Positions 7,718-17,115 of a DNA stretch of 64,000 nucleotides are shown piece after piece (within the stretch, counting starts at the first letter, position 1; every line of letters begins with the position of its first letter). The notes beneath the pieces are model-generated. The model ran no database searches. It worked only from the letters and a program-made list of their open reading frames with translations, and was not told the DNA's origin. A program made the position numbers and the translations under genes. Source of the stretch: Nitrosopumilus sp. (GTDB taxonomy: Archaea; Thermoproteota; Nitrososphaeria; Nitrososphaerales; Nitrosopumilaceae); NCBI RefSeq assembly GCF_025698945.1, contig NZ_JAILWM010000004.1, positions 1-64,000 on the forward strand, read 5' to 3'.

Positions 7718-8872
7718 TTAATTCCAAAGTTTTTCTTTGAACGTTAGTTTCTTATTTAGAATAAAGTTTCCAAATGCTGCTAATCCTACTGCCACAATGA
7801 GAGATATAGGATATGTTAATGTCTGTATGTCAACCAAGTAGAATACCATTCCAATTTGTAACAGCCCGCCAATTGAACTAAAACTTACAAATTTTCCATA
7901 TTGTTTGATAGTATGTGTAATTGTAAAATTTAAATCACTAAATGTCCAAACTTTATTTAAAATAAAATTAGTAGTCATAGATGCAATAATTCCAATAATT
8001 GTAGCATGAATATACCATAAATTAGAAATTCCATCTGCAAACAGTAATGATACCAGATAATTTATCACAAGTCCAGACGCTCCAACTGTGAAAAATCTTC
8101 CTGCTTTTGATAGAAATCTTATGGACGTTCTTCCTTCTTGTTTTTCACTAATTTTCCCATATTTGTAAAGCTTGAATACAGATTTAAAATAATCAATAAT
8201 TATGTTAGTATCTAATTTGCTTGATCCAAATTTTCTATTCTCAAAAGTATATGGAATCTCTTTTACGTTAACACCTTTTGTTTTTACTAGGACTTCTAAA
8301 AGAAATTTGTAACCAAGTGCATCAAAATTCAATTCCTTAATGATATTTTTTTTAAATGCAAAGAATCCCGACATCGGATCGTTAGTTTTGACTCCTAATC
8401 CCTTTTTTGCAATAGTAGTTGCAATTTTACTCATTAATTTTCTTTTTATCGTCCAACCTTGAATATTTCCACCAGTAATGTATCGTGATGCAACAACAAG
8501 ATCACACTGATATTTTTTAAAAGCTTCAATCATTTTTGGGATAATTTGTGGAGGATGAGAAAAATCAGAGTCCATCACAACAATGGTTTCACCTTTTGCG
8601 TTTTGGATTCCATTTAGTATAGCTGAGGAGAGACCATTTTTTGTCTTCCTATGAATTATATCAATTGTATTTTCTGCAATTTTTTTAATACTAGATACAT
8701 AATCTTCAACAATTTTACCAGTTCCGTCTGGAGAATTATCATCAACAACAATAGTTTGAGCGTATATTCCTTTTGGAATGTTTTCCCGAATTAGTTTAAG
8801 GATATTTACAATATTTTGAGATTCGTTATATGTAGGAAGTATGATTGATACCTGTGGATTATTTTGAGTCAT
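7718..8872 (-). CDS. polyprenyl-phosphate glycosyltransferase fused to GtrA-like membrane domain
   Basis: 384 residues from the ATG at 8872; an in-frame upstream start at 8950 would add 26 atypical residues. The N-terminal GT2 domain (1-240) has VSIILPTYNE, VVDDNSPDGT and VMDSDFSHPP, as in dolichol-phosphate mannosyltransferase (DPM1). The C-terminal part (about 260-380) has four hydrophobic helices of the GtrA type (GRFFTVGASGLVINYLVS and two FILNK motifs). The family transfers a sugar from a nucleotide donor to a polyprenyl phosphate and helps move it across the membrane, in support of protein glycosylation. It is convergent with the cdvB paralog. Confidence 0.9.
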   Translation of the reverse strand: MTQNNPQVSIILPTYNESQNIVNILKLIRENIPKGIYAQTIVVDDNSPDGTGKIVEDYVSSIKKIAENTIDIIHRKTKNGLSSAILNGIQNAKGETIVVMDSDFSHPPQIIPKMIEAFKKYQCDLVVASRYITGGNIQGWTIKRKLMSKIATTIAKKGLGVKTNDPMSGFFAFKKNIIKELNFDALGYKFLLEVLVKTKGVNVKEIPYTFENRKFGSSKLDTNIIIDYFKSVFKLYKYGKISEKQEGRTSIRFLSKAGRFFTVGASGLVINYLVSLLFADGISNLWYIHATIIGIIASMTTNFILNKVWTFSDLNFTITHTIKQYGKFVSFSSIGGLLQIGMVFYLVDIQTLTYPISLIVAVGLAAFGNFILNKKLTFKEKLWN

Positions 8873-9002
8873 ATCTATCTTGATGTGTTTCCTAAAACAA
8901 ATGAATATTAATTTATAATAAAATTCATGCCTGACTATTTTTTTTAACAAGAATAATTCTAAAAATCAATAATTTACTGAATAGAGGAAAAATTGGAATT
9001 TT

Positions 9003-9788
9003 TTACCTAAAATTGAATAGTGGTATCTTAATTTGAATTATAATAACTGAAATGAACATCACTGTAAAAATCAGTATAGGTAAAGATAATTCTGGAAGAG
9101 ACTTGTCAGGAGATAAAATATCTCCCCATTGAGAGGGAGGAGGAATTTTAAATAAATTTTCACGTGTTATCTCTTCAGGAAAAGAATAGAAAGTATTTGA
9201 ACTTCCATCATAAACTGACAAATAAAACCCATAATTGTCAGAACGGCCTAATAGATCTAAAGGAATTTTAAATTCATAGCTGGGATGTGGTATTTTTGTA
9301 TAACGATCATTCTCATCTGATACATCACTGATTGCAATAAACCCATCAGGATTTGAAATTTTTTGAAAGTGCCCTGTTAATGCATTAACAGAGCCACCTT
9401 GAAAAGATATTCCATTACTGTTTCCAAGTGTTGATGAAAAACAAAAATCATTATTATCTGCAATATTATTTTTCTCGTTATTTCCATCAAAGCATATTGT
9501 TGCTTTATCAATTCCCTTATCTAGTGTATAATCATCAATAGAATCAACTAATACATAGATAAAATTTTCAAAATGAGCAGTTCTTAGAATTATTTGTTTA
9601 TGATCTAGAGATATTTTTGTTAAACTAGTAGGTTTCCATTCTGTAATAAATGTCCATTTTCCATCAAAGATTATTCTATCCATATCAATAGATTGGGTGA
9701 TTAAAATTGGTTGGTTGGATTCAGCAAAAGAATTTTCTATTGACATAGTTAAAAATAACAATATGAAAAATATTGTAATTCTATACAT
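9003..9788 (-). CDS. exported, membrane-anchored DOMON/CBM9-like domain protein
   Basis: 261 residues. It has a signal peptide (residues 1-22, ending NSFAES), one beta-rich domain and a C-terminal membrane helix (about 236-255) followed by a short basic tail. The pattern FDGKWTFITEWKPT, then ILRTAHFENFIYVLVDS, resembles the CBM9/DOMON-like fold found in ethylbenzene-dehydrogenase-type heme or sugar binding proteins. It is probably anchored on the outer face of the cytoplasmic membrane. The ligand is unknown, and the family call is by pattern only. Confidence 0.75.
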   Translation of the reverse strand: MYRITIFFILLFLTMSIENSFAESNQPILITQSIDMDRIIFDGKWTFITEWKPTSLTKISLDHKQIILRTAHFENFIYVLVDSIDDYTLDKGIDKATICFDGNNEKNNIADNNDFCFSSTLGNSNGISFQGGSVNALTGHFQKISNPDGFIAISDVSDENDRYTKIPHPSYEFKIPLDLLGRSDNYGFYLSVYDGSSNTFYSFPEEITRENLFKIPPPSQWGDILSPDKSLPELSLPILIFTVMFISVIIIQIKIPLFNFR

Positions 9789-9852
9789 TTATGAAATAAA
9801 GTTAATCAAGTATTAAAAATCATTCTTAATTTAGAAAGTTTATAGATATAAA

Positions 9853-10089
9853 ATGAGAATTATCAATATGAATAAAATTTTAGGAATTGTAATTGGTTTT
9901 GTTATAGTTCTGTTAGTTGTTGTATCATATTCATTATCACAAGATAGTGTGCAGAATGAATCTTTATCTGATGAACTTAATTCAAGTGAGCCAAAACCAA
10001 CTGGGAAAGATATTCAAGAAGAATCTGGAACATCAGGAAGAGAATTATCAGTTAAATTTGAGGAAAATATTGGACTTTCAACTCCATAA
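9853..10089 (+). CDS. small membrane-anchored protein, function unknown
   Basis: 78 residues, or 73 from the internal ATG at 9868, which gives a cleaner signal-anchor (MNKILGIVIGFVIVLLVVVS). After the hydrophobic segment the protein is short, polar and acidic, with no recognisable domain. It would be exposed outside the cell. It is followed on the same strand by the exported protein at 10165. No family is recognised. Confidence 0.55.
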   Translation: MRIINMNKILGIVIGFVIVLLVVVSYSLSQDSVQNESLSDELNSSEPKPTGKDIQEESGTSGRELSVKFEENIGLSTP

Positions 10090-10164
10090 AAGTACCAAAA
10101 TGGATCCATTTGTTAGTCATATTTTGCCACATTACCTATAATCTAGTAATTCTAAAACACTACA

Positions 10165-10860
10165 ATGAATAGAACAAAGACCATAGCAGTATTTGCAGGT
10201 ATTTTTGCAATTGCTATGACAACATACGGTCTATCGGGTGTTTCTGCATCTCCATTGGTATTAGCTTCAATTCCACAAGCATCAGAGGGAATGACAACCA
10301 TGGGACATGTAGAATATACTTTGTATGATGCCGATCAGAGAGTAAAGCAATATGTTCAAGGTGACAATTTTGTAGTTGAAACCGGTACAGATTGTGTTGG
10401 AGAATATGTCTTCGGAACAACTGACAGTGCAACTTGTACAAGTACTGGTACAGCATTTCAATACGTTGCTATAGGAAATGCAACAACCCCAGATGCTGCA
10501 ACAACTGACAGTGAATTAGATACTGATGGTGGTTCTGGATGCGCTTCAAGTACAGTTGATGGCGAACAAGCTAGAAAACTAGTAGATGTATCACAAACTG
10601 ACAATAGTGGTTCTGGTACTGAGGTAGTACTTGATACACTAACAGACACTTTCAAGTTTGATTCCACCAATGCAACTACAGTTACACAGTCAGGTGTCTT
10701 CAACGATCAAGTAGGTACAGTAGCTGCTAACGGCTCATGTGGTACATTAGGGGCATCTGGTACTGATTGGGAAATGTTTGCAATCAAAGATCTGTCACCA
10801 TCAGTTGTAACATCTGCTGGCGATACTCTTGCAGTCCAATGGACCATTACAATAAATTGA
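10165..10860 (+). CDS. exported beta-rich Thr/Ser/Gly protein, function unknown
   Basis: 231 residues. It has a signal peptide (residues 1-28, ending SGVSAS). The mature part is rich in Thr, Ser, Asp and Gly with paired cysteines (TDCVGEYV, ATCTSTG, SGCAS, GSCGT) that could form disulfides. The ending GDTLAVQWTITIN is a closing beta strand of a type also seen in virion and tail proteins, so a structural or surface role is possible. TATA-like ACCTATAATC lies about 30 nt upstream. G+C-richer codons than the neighbours suggest high expression. I cannot assign a family. Confidence 0.75.
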   Translation: MNRTKTIAVFAGIFAIAMTTYGLSGVSASPLVLASIPQASEGMTTMGHVEYTLYDADQRVKQYVQGDNFVVETGTDCVGEYVFGTTDSATCTSTGTAFQYVAIGNATTPDAATTDSELDTDGGSGCASSTVDGEQARKLVDVSQTDNSGSGTEVVLDTLTDTFKFDSTNATTVTQSGVFNDQVGTVAANGSCGTLGASGTDWEMFAIKDLSPSVVTSAGDTLAVQWTITIN

Positions 10861-10865
10861 TTGAA

Positions 10866-10904
10866 TTTTTTTAAAGATCAATTTATTTTATTTTATTATT
10901 TTAA
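10866..10904. terminator. bidirectional T/A-rich terminator
   Basis: T tracts interrupted by single bases fill most of the 52-bp gap between the exported protein gene and the convergent nth gene. The plus strand is T-rich directly after the stop at 10860, the normal archaeal termination context. Confidence 0.5.
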
Positions 10905-10912
10905 AATCTAAA

Positions 10913-11602
10913 TTATTTAGACTTGTAAAACTTACAATTTCTCTTAATTTTACAAACATCACACATAGGATTTATTGGTTTGCAGATATTTTGTCCATAC
11001 ATTACAAAAGTATCATTAATATCAATCCAAAATTTTTTTGGAATTTTTTTCATTAGCGCTTGTTCTGTATCTTCTGGTGTTTTAGTTTCTACCAATCCCA
11101 ATCGATTTGAAATTCTATGAACATGGATATCAACTGGAATGGCTGGCTTTTCATAAGCATAAACAAGTACACAGTTTGCTGTTTTTCGTCCAACACCAGG
11201 CAATTTTACCAAGGCATCTAGATCATCAGGCACTATTCCCTTGTATTGTGAGTCAATAATTTGTGCCACTTGGATTATTCTCTTGGATTTTACATGATAA
11301 AACCCAATTGGTTTTATGATTTTCTCTATATCTTTTAGTTTAGCTTTTGATAATTCCTTTGCATTCTTGTATTTTGAGAATAATGCTTTGACAACCTTAG
11401 TTGTACTTTCATCTTTAGTTCTAGCTGATAAAATAGTTCCAATGAGAATACTAAATGGACCGCCTGTTTCTGCCTCATGAAGTTCTCGTAGTGCAGTCAT
11501 TCTTGGTGGCTTTACTGACATCATAGTCTTCATCATACCACTAAGAATTTTTTCCATATTCATGATATTTTTACGTACAAGTATTATATCTGTAATATTC
11601 AT
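10913..11602 (-). CDS. nth: endonuclease III, base-excision DNA glycosylase/AP lyase
   Basis: 229 residues; an ATG at 11563 (MNMEKILS) would give about 216 and may be the real start. The helix-hairpin-helix LPGVGRKTA carries the catalytic Lys, and VDIHVHRISNRLG carries the catalytic Asp. The C-terminal cysteines are spaced C-x6-C-x2-C-x5-C for the 4Fe-4S cluster. It removes oxidised pyrimidines and nicks the abasic site. It is divergent from the phosphomevalonate dehydratase gene; with the first start only 9 bp would separate them, which favours the internal start. Confidence 0.92.
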   Translation of the reverse strand: MNITDIILVRKNIMNMEKILSGMMKTMMSVKPPRMTALRELHEAETGGPFSILIGTILSARTKDESTTKVVKALFSKYKNAKELSKAKLKDIEKIIKPIGFYHVKSKRIIQVAQIIDSQYKGIVPDDLDALVKLPGVGRKTANCVLVYAYEKPAIPVDIHVHRISNRLGLVETKTPEDTEQALMKKIPKKFWIDINDTFVMYGQNICKPINPMCDVCKIKRNCKFYKSK

Positions 11603-11611
11603 TATGTAACA

Positions 11612-12766
11612 TTGGAATTAACTAAAGAAGAAGAATCTGCTCTAAAAGGCGAACAAGGAGAGATAATGCAGATGGCATACAGAATTTTAGTAGCCACAGG
11701 AGAGGCAACTGATGCTGAGCGTTTAATTCCAATAGAATGGGCCCACTTGTCTGGTGTCAATTATAATACAATAGGCGATGCTGGAGAAGAATTTCTCTCA
11801 AGTATTAGCAAAGATGCTAGAGTTAAAGTAAAGACTACTCTAAACCCTATGGGATTTGATATTGATAATGTTTCAGATTACAATTTAGATCAAAATTTTA
11901 TTTCAAAACAGCTATCAATTAAAAAGTCTTATCAGATGATGGGTGTTACTCCTTCATTTTCTTGTATACCATATGAAATCTTTGATATTCCAAAAAAAGA
12001 CACACAGGTAGCATTTGCAGAAAGCAATGCAGCAATTCATGCAAATTCATATGATAATCTAAAAACAAACAAGGAAAGTGCTTTTAGTGCATTAGCAAGT
12101 GCGCTTACAGGAAAGAGCCCATACTCATCATTGAGAAAAGAAGATTCCCCAAACATAACAATTAGAATGAAAGTAAAAAATCCAAATGAGCTTACATATG
12201 GAATGCTAGGATTTTTTGCAGGAAAAGTTGGGGACTCTTCTGTGAACATTTCAGGTCTTGGTCAGATGGATAGACGTCAGTGTAAAGCCATGTGTGGAGG
12301 AATGGGTACTTCAGGTACTTGTGCAAAATTCTTGTTTGGAGAAGGTGATTCAGATTGTGAAAAAGTAGATTTTGATAAAAAAGAGATGCAGAATGTTCAT
12401 GATGAACTAAATACTGCAGAAAAAGGAGATGTCATCACACTTGGCAGTCCGCAGTTAGGATTAGAAGAGATTTCAGATTTAGTAGGAAAACTCAAAGGCA
12501 GATCGTTTAAAAAAAGATGCCTAGTCTTTACGCCTAGAACTGTAAAAGAGCAAGCAAAAAAAATTGGGTATACTAATGATTTAGAACGTGCTGGATGTGA
12601 GATTCTATCTGATTGTTGTACATGTTTAACTCCGCTGATTAGCAATGAAGATGTTGATGCGGTAACTACCAATAGCATCAAGGGGGCATTTTATTTAAAA
12701 AACTCTAATGGCGTTGATGTTAATCTAAAATCATTGTCTGAGATAGTTGAAGACGAAACACGATGA
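11612..12766 (+). CDS. phosphomevalonate dehydratase large subunit (aconitase X catalytic)
   Basis: 384 residues from a TTG start. It belongs to the AcnX/DUF521 family, with Fe-S type cysteines in CKAMCGGMGTSGTC (about 225-238) and DCCTC (about 330). In archaea the two-subunit AcnX enzyme is known to dehydrate mevalonate-5-phosphate to trans-anhydromevalonate phosphate, in the archaeal mevalonate route to isoprenoid lipids. The 3' end overlaps the small subunit by 4 nt. Another AcnX reaction, cis-3-hydroxyproline dehydratase, is known in bacteria but is less likely here. Confidence 0.9.
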   Translation: MELTKEEESALKGEQGEIMQMAYRILVATGEATDAERLIPIEWAHLSGVNYNTIGDAGEEFLSSISKDARVKVKTTLNPMGFDIDNVSDYNLDQNFISKQLSIKKSYQMMGVTPSFSCIPYEIFDIPKKDTQVAFAESNAAIHANSYDNLKTNKESAFSALASALTGKSPYSSLRKEDSPNITIRMKVKNPNELTYGMLGFFAGKVGDSSVNISGLGQMDRRQCKAMCGGMGTSGTCAKFLFGEGDSDCEKVDFDKKEMQNVHDELNTAEKGDVITLGSPQLGLEEISDLVGKLKGRSFKKRCLVFTPRTVKEQAKKIGYTNDLERAGCEILSDCCTCLTPLISNEDVDAVTTNSIKGAFYLKNSNGVDVNLKSLSEIVEDETR

Positions 12767-13158
12767 AAATTCTAGTCCATGGAAATGTACAGGGAACCGT
12801 ATTAAAATCAGAGAATTCAATTAATTTCTTGGGTACTGTAGAAAAAAAATCTGGAGTAATTACTGATCAAAATCATGATTTATACAATAAATCAATTAAA
12901 GACTCTATTCTAGTATTTTCTAGTGGTGTTGGAAGTAGTGTTGGAGCATATACAATCTATTCAATAAAATCAAATAATTCTGCACCGCTTGCAATGATTT
13001 GTCTCAAGGCAGACCTTACTGTTGCAACAGGATGTGCATTAGCTGATATTCCTCTTTTAATTGTCTCAGATGATGAATTTAATTCCCTTAAAACAGGTAT
13101 GAGTGTAGTTATCAACACTAAAGCAGATTCACCAATTACTTTTGAAATAAAAAAATAA
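12763..13158 (+). CDS. phosphomevalonate dehydratase small subunit (aconitase X swivel)
   Basis: 131 residues, DUF126 swivel domain. The substrate-binding segment FSSGVGSSVGAYTIY (about 46-60) is characteristic. The ATG overlaps the end of the large-subunit gene by 4 nt, so the two are translationally coupled and should form one enzyme. It acts with the large subunit in isoprenoid synthesis. It is convergent with the large cadherin-like surface-protein gene, 9 bp away. Confidence 0.9.
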   Translation: MKILVHGNVQGTVLKSENSINFLGTVEKKSGVITDQNHDLYNKSIKDSILVFSSGVGSSVGAYTIYSIKSNNSAPLAMICLKADLTVATGCALADIPLLIVSDDEFNSLKTGMSVVINTKADSPITFEIKK

Positions 13159-13167
13159 AGAAAACTA

Positions 13168-16100
13168 TTATTTTGTAGAATCGTAGATGGCTCCACTATT
13201 TACAGATGCACTTTTGATATTATGTGGAACATCTATAGTAAATGAACCAGTACAAGAACCACCATGACCATCTGATGCTAATATGGTTATAACATAAACT
13301 CTGCCATCACCATTACCAGAACTTTCAGCCCTTATCTTATTATTTTGCAGATCAGCATCTGGAGATTTGTCATCATTACTTATACCATTTGTTGGTTCAT
13401 CTTGGAATATACTAAATATGGATAAAGTAATTGTATCATTTTCAGCATCTGTAGTATCCATTGAATAATCAAATGTTACCATCTTGTGATTTGGTGGCCA
13501 AATTGTAGAGATTGAAGAAGAGGCATTTGTACATACAGGTGCATCATTGACTGGAGTGATGGTGATGGTTACAGTTGCAGTGTTACTTGTTGCACCAGCA
13601 AGATCATTAATTGTGTAGGTGTATGAGTCAGTTACAGTCTCTGAGCCATCATGAGCATAGCCTACGGTTCCGTCATTATTTACAGTAAGAATTCCATTTG
13701 CTGGTTGAGTAATGATGTTAATGGATGTAAGATCTAATTCATCATCAACATCAGAGTCATTATTGGCTAAATCAGTAACAGTGGAACCACCTTCAGATAC
13801 GGTATCAGAGTCATTTTTTGCTACAGGTGCATCATTGACTGGAGTGATGGTGATGGTTACAGTTGCAGTGTTACTTGTTGCACCAGCAAGATCATTAATT
13901 GTGTAGGTGTATGAGTCAGTTACAGTCTCTGAGCCATCATGAGCATAGCCTACGGTTCCGTCATTATTTACAGTAAGAATTCCATTTGCTGGTTGAGTAA
14001 TGATGTTAATGGATGTAAGATCTAATTCATCATCAACATCAGAGTCATTATTGGCTAAATCAGTAACAGTGGAACCACCTTCAGATACGGTATCAGAGTC
14101 ATTTTTTGCTACAGGTGCATCATTGACTGGAGTGATGGTGATGGTTACAGTTGCAGTGTCTGAGAAAATTCCATCAGATATGGTATAAGTAAAAAAGTCA
14201 GGTCCATTGTAATTGAGATTTGGTGAATAAGTTACAGTGCTACCATCAGTAGTAGTTCCATGATCACCATCAGTTACATCTGTTATGCTTAGAGGATCAC
14301 CATCAGGATCAATATCATTTGCTAGTACATCTATAGTAACAGAAGTGTCTTCAGGTGTAGTGACAGAGTCATCTACTGCGATAGGTGGACTATTAGCAGG
14401 TACTATAGTTATAGCTACAGTTGCAGTATCAGATAAGATTCCATCAGATATGGTATAAGTAAATGTCTCAGTTCCAGAAAATCCTACATTTGGAGTATAA
14501 GAAACAAAGTCATCATCTGTGATAGTTGGAGTTCCATTATCATTAATTATTCCTAAGCCTCCATTATCAAAAGATTGAACAGAAACAATTGAAAGAATAT
14601 CTCCATCAGGATCAACATCATTTGCTAGTACATCAATTGCATTATCAATAGAATCTTCAGATACGGTATCAGAGTCATTTTTTGCTACAGGTGCATCATT
14701 GACTGGAGTGATGGTGATGGTTACAGTTGCAGTGTTACTTGTTGCACCAGCAAGATCATTAATTGTGTAGGTGTATGAGTCAGTTACAGTCTCTGAGCCA
14801 TCATGAGCATAGCCTACGGTTCCGTCATTATTTACAGTAAGAATTCCATTTGCTGGTTGAGTAATGATGTTAATGGATGTAAGATCTAATTCATCATCAA
14901 CATCAGAGTCATTATTGGCTAAATCAGTAACAGTGGAACCACCTTCAGATACGGTATCAGAGTCATTTTTTGCTACAGGTGCATCATTGACTGGAGTGAT
15001 GGTGATGGTTACAGTTGCAGTACTAGTTCCACTCTTATTATCTGAAATAGTATAGGTAAATGAATCAGTTCCAAAATAGTTTGGGTTTGGGGAATAGGTT
15101 ACAGTAAGACCATTAGTTGAAGTTACTCCATGAATGCCATTAGTAGTAGATATAATGGTTATAGGGTCACCATCAGGATCATTATCATTTGCTAGTACAT
15201 CTATAGTAACAGAATTGTCTTCAGGTGTTGTTACAGAATCATTTTTTGCTACAGGTGGATCATCACTGACTGGAGTGATGGTGATGGTTACAGTTGCAGT
15301 ACTAGTAACACCATTACCGTCTGAAATAGTATATTTGAAAGAATCAATTCCAAAATAGTTTAGTTTTGGGGAATAACTAAAAGTATTATCAATGTTTTTG
15401 ATTAGAGTTCCATTTTTTGGTGCCTGAAACGATTTTACAGATAATGTTGGATCATTACGAGGAATACTAGGGTTGTTTCCTGGCATGTCATTTACTAGTA
15501 CATTTACAACAACAGAAGTGTCTTCAAGTGTCATTACAGAATCAGGGTTTGCTTTAGGTGGATCACATTGGATTTTTTTATAATTTTTACTTGGAATAAT
15601 ATTGCCAACACCAGAAATTCCTCTTATTGGAGAGTTTTCACATATAGTTTCCAATATTCCACTTGGAAGATTAATTGAGCCACCATTCTTGAGAGTAATT
15701 TGAGCAAAGTTTTGAATAAAATAAGGATTAATCAAAGTTCCAGATATCAAAAGATTTTTCTCAATTACAATAGTTTTTCCATTTGGATCTCCTAATTCTT
15801 TTTTAATATCATATACTCCAGTGATTTCAGTAACTGGTAAAATTATCACATCATTACATTGAAAGGAAATTGGGTTTCCTTGTGGAGGTGGGCCATTACC
15901 AATTGTTCCACAAAATATTATCCAGCTTCCCTGATTAACTTTTAATGCAGCTAAATGATTAACGTAATCAATTAATCCATATTGTTCTATCACTCCATAA
16001 TTTATTATACCATTATTAATAGTGGTACCATTAAAAATTATTGTTCCATTATTTTCAACAATTAATTTTCCACCATTTTGAATTGTAAGTATACCAGTAA

Positions 16101-16299
16101 TAGATAGTGTAGCTCCACTATCAATGATCAATTCGCCTCCACTTTCAATTGTAAGATTAGTGATACTTTCATCAGATGTTACATGATAAGTTTCAGATAA
16201 CGGATTTGGAACTGCAAAAGCAAATTGAGATGACGGGATAACAACTACAATGGCAAATAATATTACCATTAGAGATATTCCTATCCTCTGAAATTTCAT
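13168..16299 (-). CDS. large exported protein with cadherin-like/VCBS-type repeats
   Basis: 1043 residues. A signal peptide (1-29, ending SSQFAFAV) is followed by a Gly/Ile-rich repetitive beta region (about 40-140) and an array of Ig-like domains (Cadherin_5/Big_9/VCBS type). Each domain has a DDSVTTPEDTSVTIDVLANDIDPDG-like calcium-site start, TYTI(S/N)D and VTITITPVNDAPVA boundaries. Three of the roughly 96-residue domains are encoded by identical 288-bp DNA repeats. A final domain with WPPNHKMV and ASDGHGGSCTGSFT closes the protein, with no visible membrane anchor. A surface or adhesion role is likely; the partner is unknown. Confidence 0.85.
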   Translation of the reverse strand: MKFQRIGISLMVILFAIVVVIPSSQFAFAVPNPLSETYHVTSDESITNLTIESGGELIIDSGATLSITGILTIQNGGKLIVENNGTIIFNGTTINNGIINYGVIEQYGLIDYVNHLAALKVNQGSWIIFCGTIGNGPPPQGNPISFQCNDVIILPVTEITGVYDIKKELGDPNGKTIVIEKNLLISGTLINPYFIQNFAQITLKNGGSINLPSGILETICENSPIRGISGVGNIIPSKNYKKIQCDPPKANPDSVMTLEDTSVVVNVLVNDMPGNNPSIPRNDPTLSVKSFQAPKNGTLIKNIDNTFSYSPKLNYFGIDSFKYTISDGNGVTSTATVTITITPVSDDPPVAKNDSVTTPEDNSVTIDVLANDNDPDGDPITIISTTNGIHGVTSTNGLTVTYSPNPNYFGTDSFTYTISDNKSGTSTATVTITITPVNDAPVAKNDSDTVSEGGSTVTDLANNDSDVDDELDLTSINIITQPANGILTVNNDGTVGYAHDGSETVTDSYTYTINDLAGATSNTATVTITITPVNDAPVAKNDSDTVSEDSIDNAIDVLANDVDPDGDILSIVSVQSFDNGGLGIINDNGTPTITDDDFVSYTPNVGFSGTETFTYTISDGILSDTATVAITIVPANSPPIAVDDSVTTPEDTSVTIDVLANDIDPDGDPLSITDVTDGDHGTTTDGSTVTYSPNLNYNGPDFFTYTISDGIFSDTATVTITITPVNDAPVAKNDSDTVSEGGSTVTDLANNDSDVDDELDLTSINIITQPANGILTVNNDGTVGYAHDGSETVTDSYTYTINDLAGATSNTATVTITITPVNDAPVAKNDSDTVSEGGSTVTDLANNDSDVDDELDLTSINIITQPANGILTVNNDGTVGYAHDGSETVTDSYTYTINDLAGATSNTATVTITITPVNDAPVCTNASSSISTIWPPNHKMVTFDYSMDTTDAENDTITLSIFSIFQDEPTNGISNDDKSPDADLQNNKIRAESSGNGDGRVYVITILASDGHGGSCTGSFTIDVPHNIKSASVNSGAIYDSTK
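13535..14110. repeat. two tandem identical 288-bp repeats
   Basis: Positions 13535-13822 and 13823-14110 are identical by eye over 288 bp, equal to 96 codons or one cadherin-like domain. The start of a further copy (14111 to about 14157) continues before the sequence diverges. Conservation of synonymous positions means recent duplication or ongoing gene conversion. Confidence 0.9.
14687..14974. repeat. third identical copy of the 288-bp repeat
   Basis: The same 288-bp unit as at 13535-14110, but separated from it by about 576 bp of diverged domains. It lies in the same frame and orientation of the surface-protein gene. Confidence 0.9.
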
Positions 16300-16320
16300 T
16301 AATTATTATAAAGAACAATT

Positions 16321-16389
16321 GATATTAATATCGAAGGTGAACTTCCCAAGCGTGGAATTTGACAAATTTTGTCATTATTAATTATGACA
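16321..16389 (-). promoter_or_regulatory. promoter and palindromes upstream of the large surface protein
   Basis: GATATTAATATC (16321-16332) is a perfect palindrome centred about 27 nt before the ATG, the position of a TATA box for a leaderless transcript. Further upstream lie GACAAA-T-TTTGTC (16361-16373) and TGTCAT-8nt-ATGACA (16370-16389), which overlap each other and look like operator half-sites. Confidence 0.5.
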
Positions 16390-16413
16390 GTTAATTTGTG
16401 CCTAAAATTTTTG

Positions 16414-17085
16414 TTATGATCTTTTTTTGGTGATAAACAAAACGCCAACTATTACTCCAATGCCTGCTGCAATGTAAAATGGAAACAATGCAAAGACGTT
16501 CTTTGAAGGATCACCGGATAAAAATTCCACAATCATTGTTCCAGAATTAACTGATGGCATATCAGTAGATCCTTCCAGTCCATAAACTGAATACGAATCA
16601 ATTGCAAAGGTTCCAATATCCAAATTAGTTACTACAATTCTTGCCCCATTATTCACAGTTAGGCCTGCTCTATCCGTATAAGATACAATAGATTTCGCTT
16701 GAGGATACCAACCTCTATCCAAATCTCGATGAACTACAATGTATCCTTCTTTTGGAGTCTGAACTGCAACCCAAAATTTGAGATCAGGTTGCGAACCCAT
16801 TCCAACTTCAATGAATTCATCATCTGACTCTTGATCATAGAATCTAAGAACCGCATTTCCATCTGGATGAGAATATAGAAGATTATTATCAATAGTTACT
16901 TGCCAGCTAACTGAATGAACATCATTTAGAGGAATTATCGGAGCATCTCGTAAAACTACGTTAAAGTCTTTAGCAGGAATCTCTAATGTATCAATAATTA
17001 GTGAAGGATTTTTCAATTCTTCTTGAGCAAATGCTGGTATAATTAAAAATCCTGCAAATAAAATTAATGCTATTAGATACATCAT
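16414..17085 (-). CDS. exported, C-terminally anchored protein, function unknown
   Basis: 223 residues. It has a signal peptide (1-20, ending PAFAQ), a beta-rich extracellular domain (about 25-190) and one C-terminal membrane helix (about 196-216, FYIAAGIGVIVGVLFI) with a basic tail. I recognise no named domain. The gene lies 30 bp downstream of sat on the same strand and could be read through with it, but nothing in the protein suggests sulfur metabolism. Confidence 0.7.
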   Translation of the reverse strand: MMYLIALILFAGFLIIPAFAQEELKNPSLIIDTLEIPAKDFNVVLRDAPIIPLNDVHSVSWQVTIDNNLLYSHPDGNAVLRFYDQESDDEFIEVGMGSQPDLKFWVAVQTPKEGYIVVHRDLDRGWYPQAKSIVSYTDRAGLTVNNGARIVVTNLDIGTFAIDSYSVYGLEGSTDMPSVNSGTMIVEFLSGDPSKNVFALFPFYIAAGIGVIVGVLFITKKRS

Positions 17086-17115
17086 AAGCTAGAGTAATTT
17101 TGATTGAATAAATAT

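Noticed and set aside
9917-10141. 74-codon frame overlapping the small anchored protein
   Set aside because: The other frame has a clear signal-anchor; this one looks like an out-of-frame reading.
13712-15055. Repeated 62-64-codon plus-strand frames inside the cadherin-like gene
   Set aside because: They are identical because the underlying 288-bp repeats are identical; they run antisense to a long real gene.
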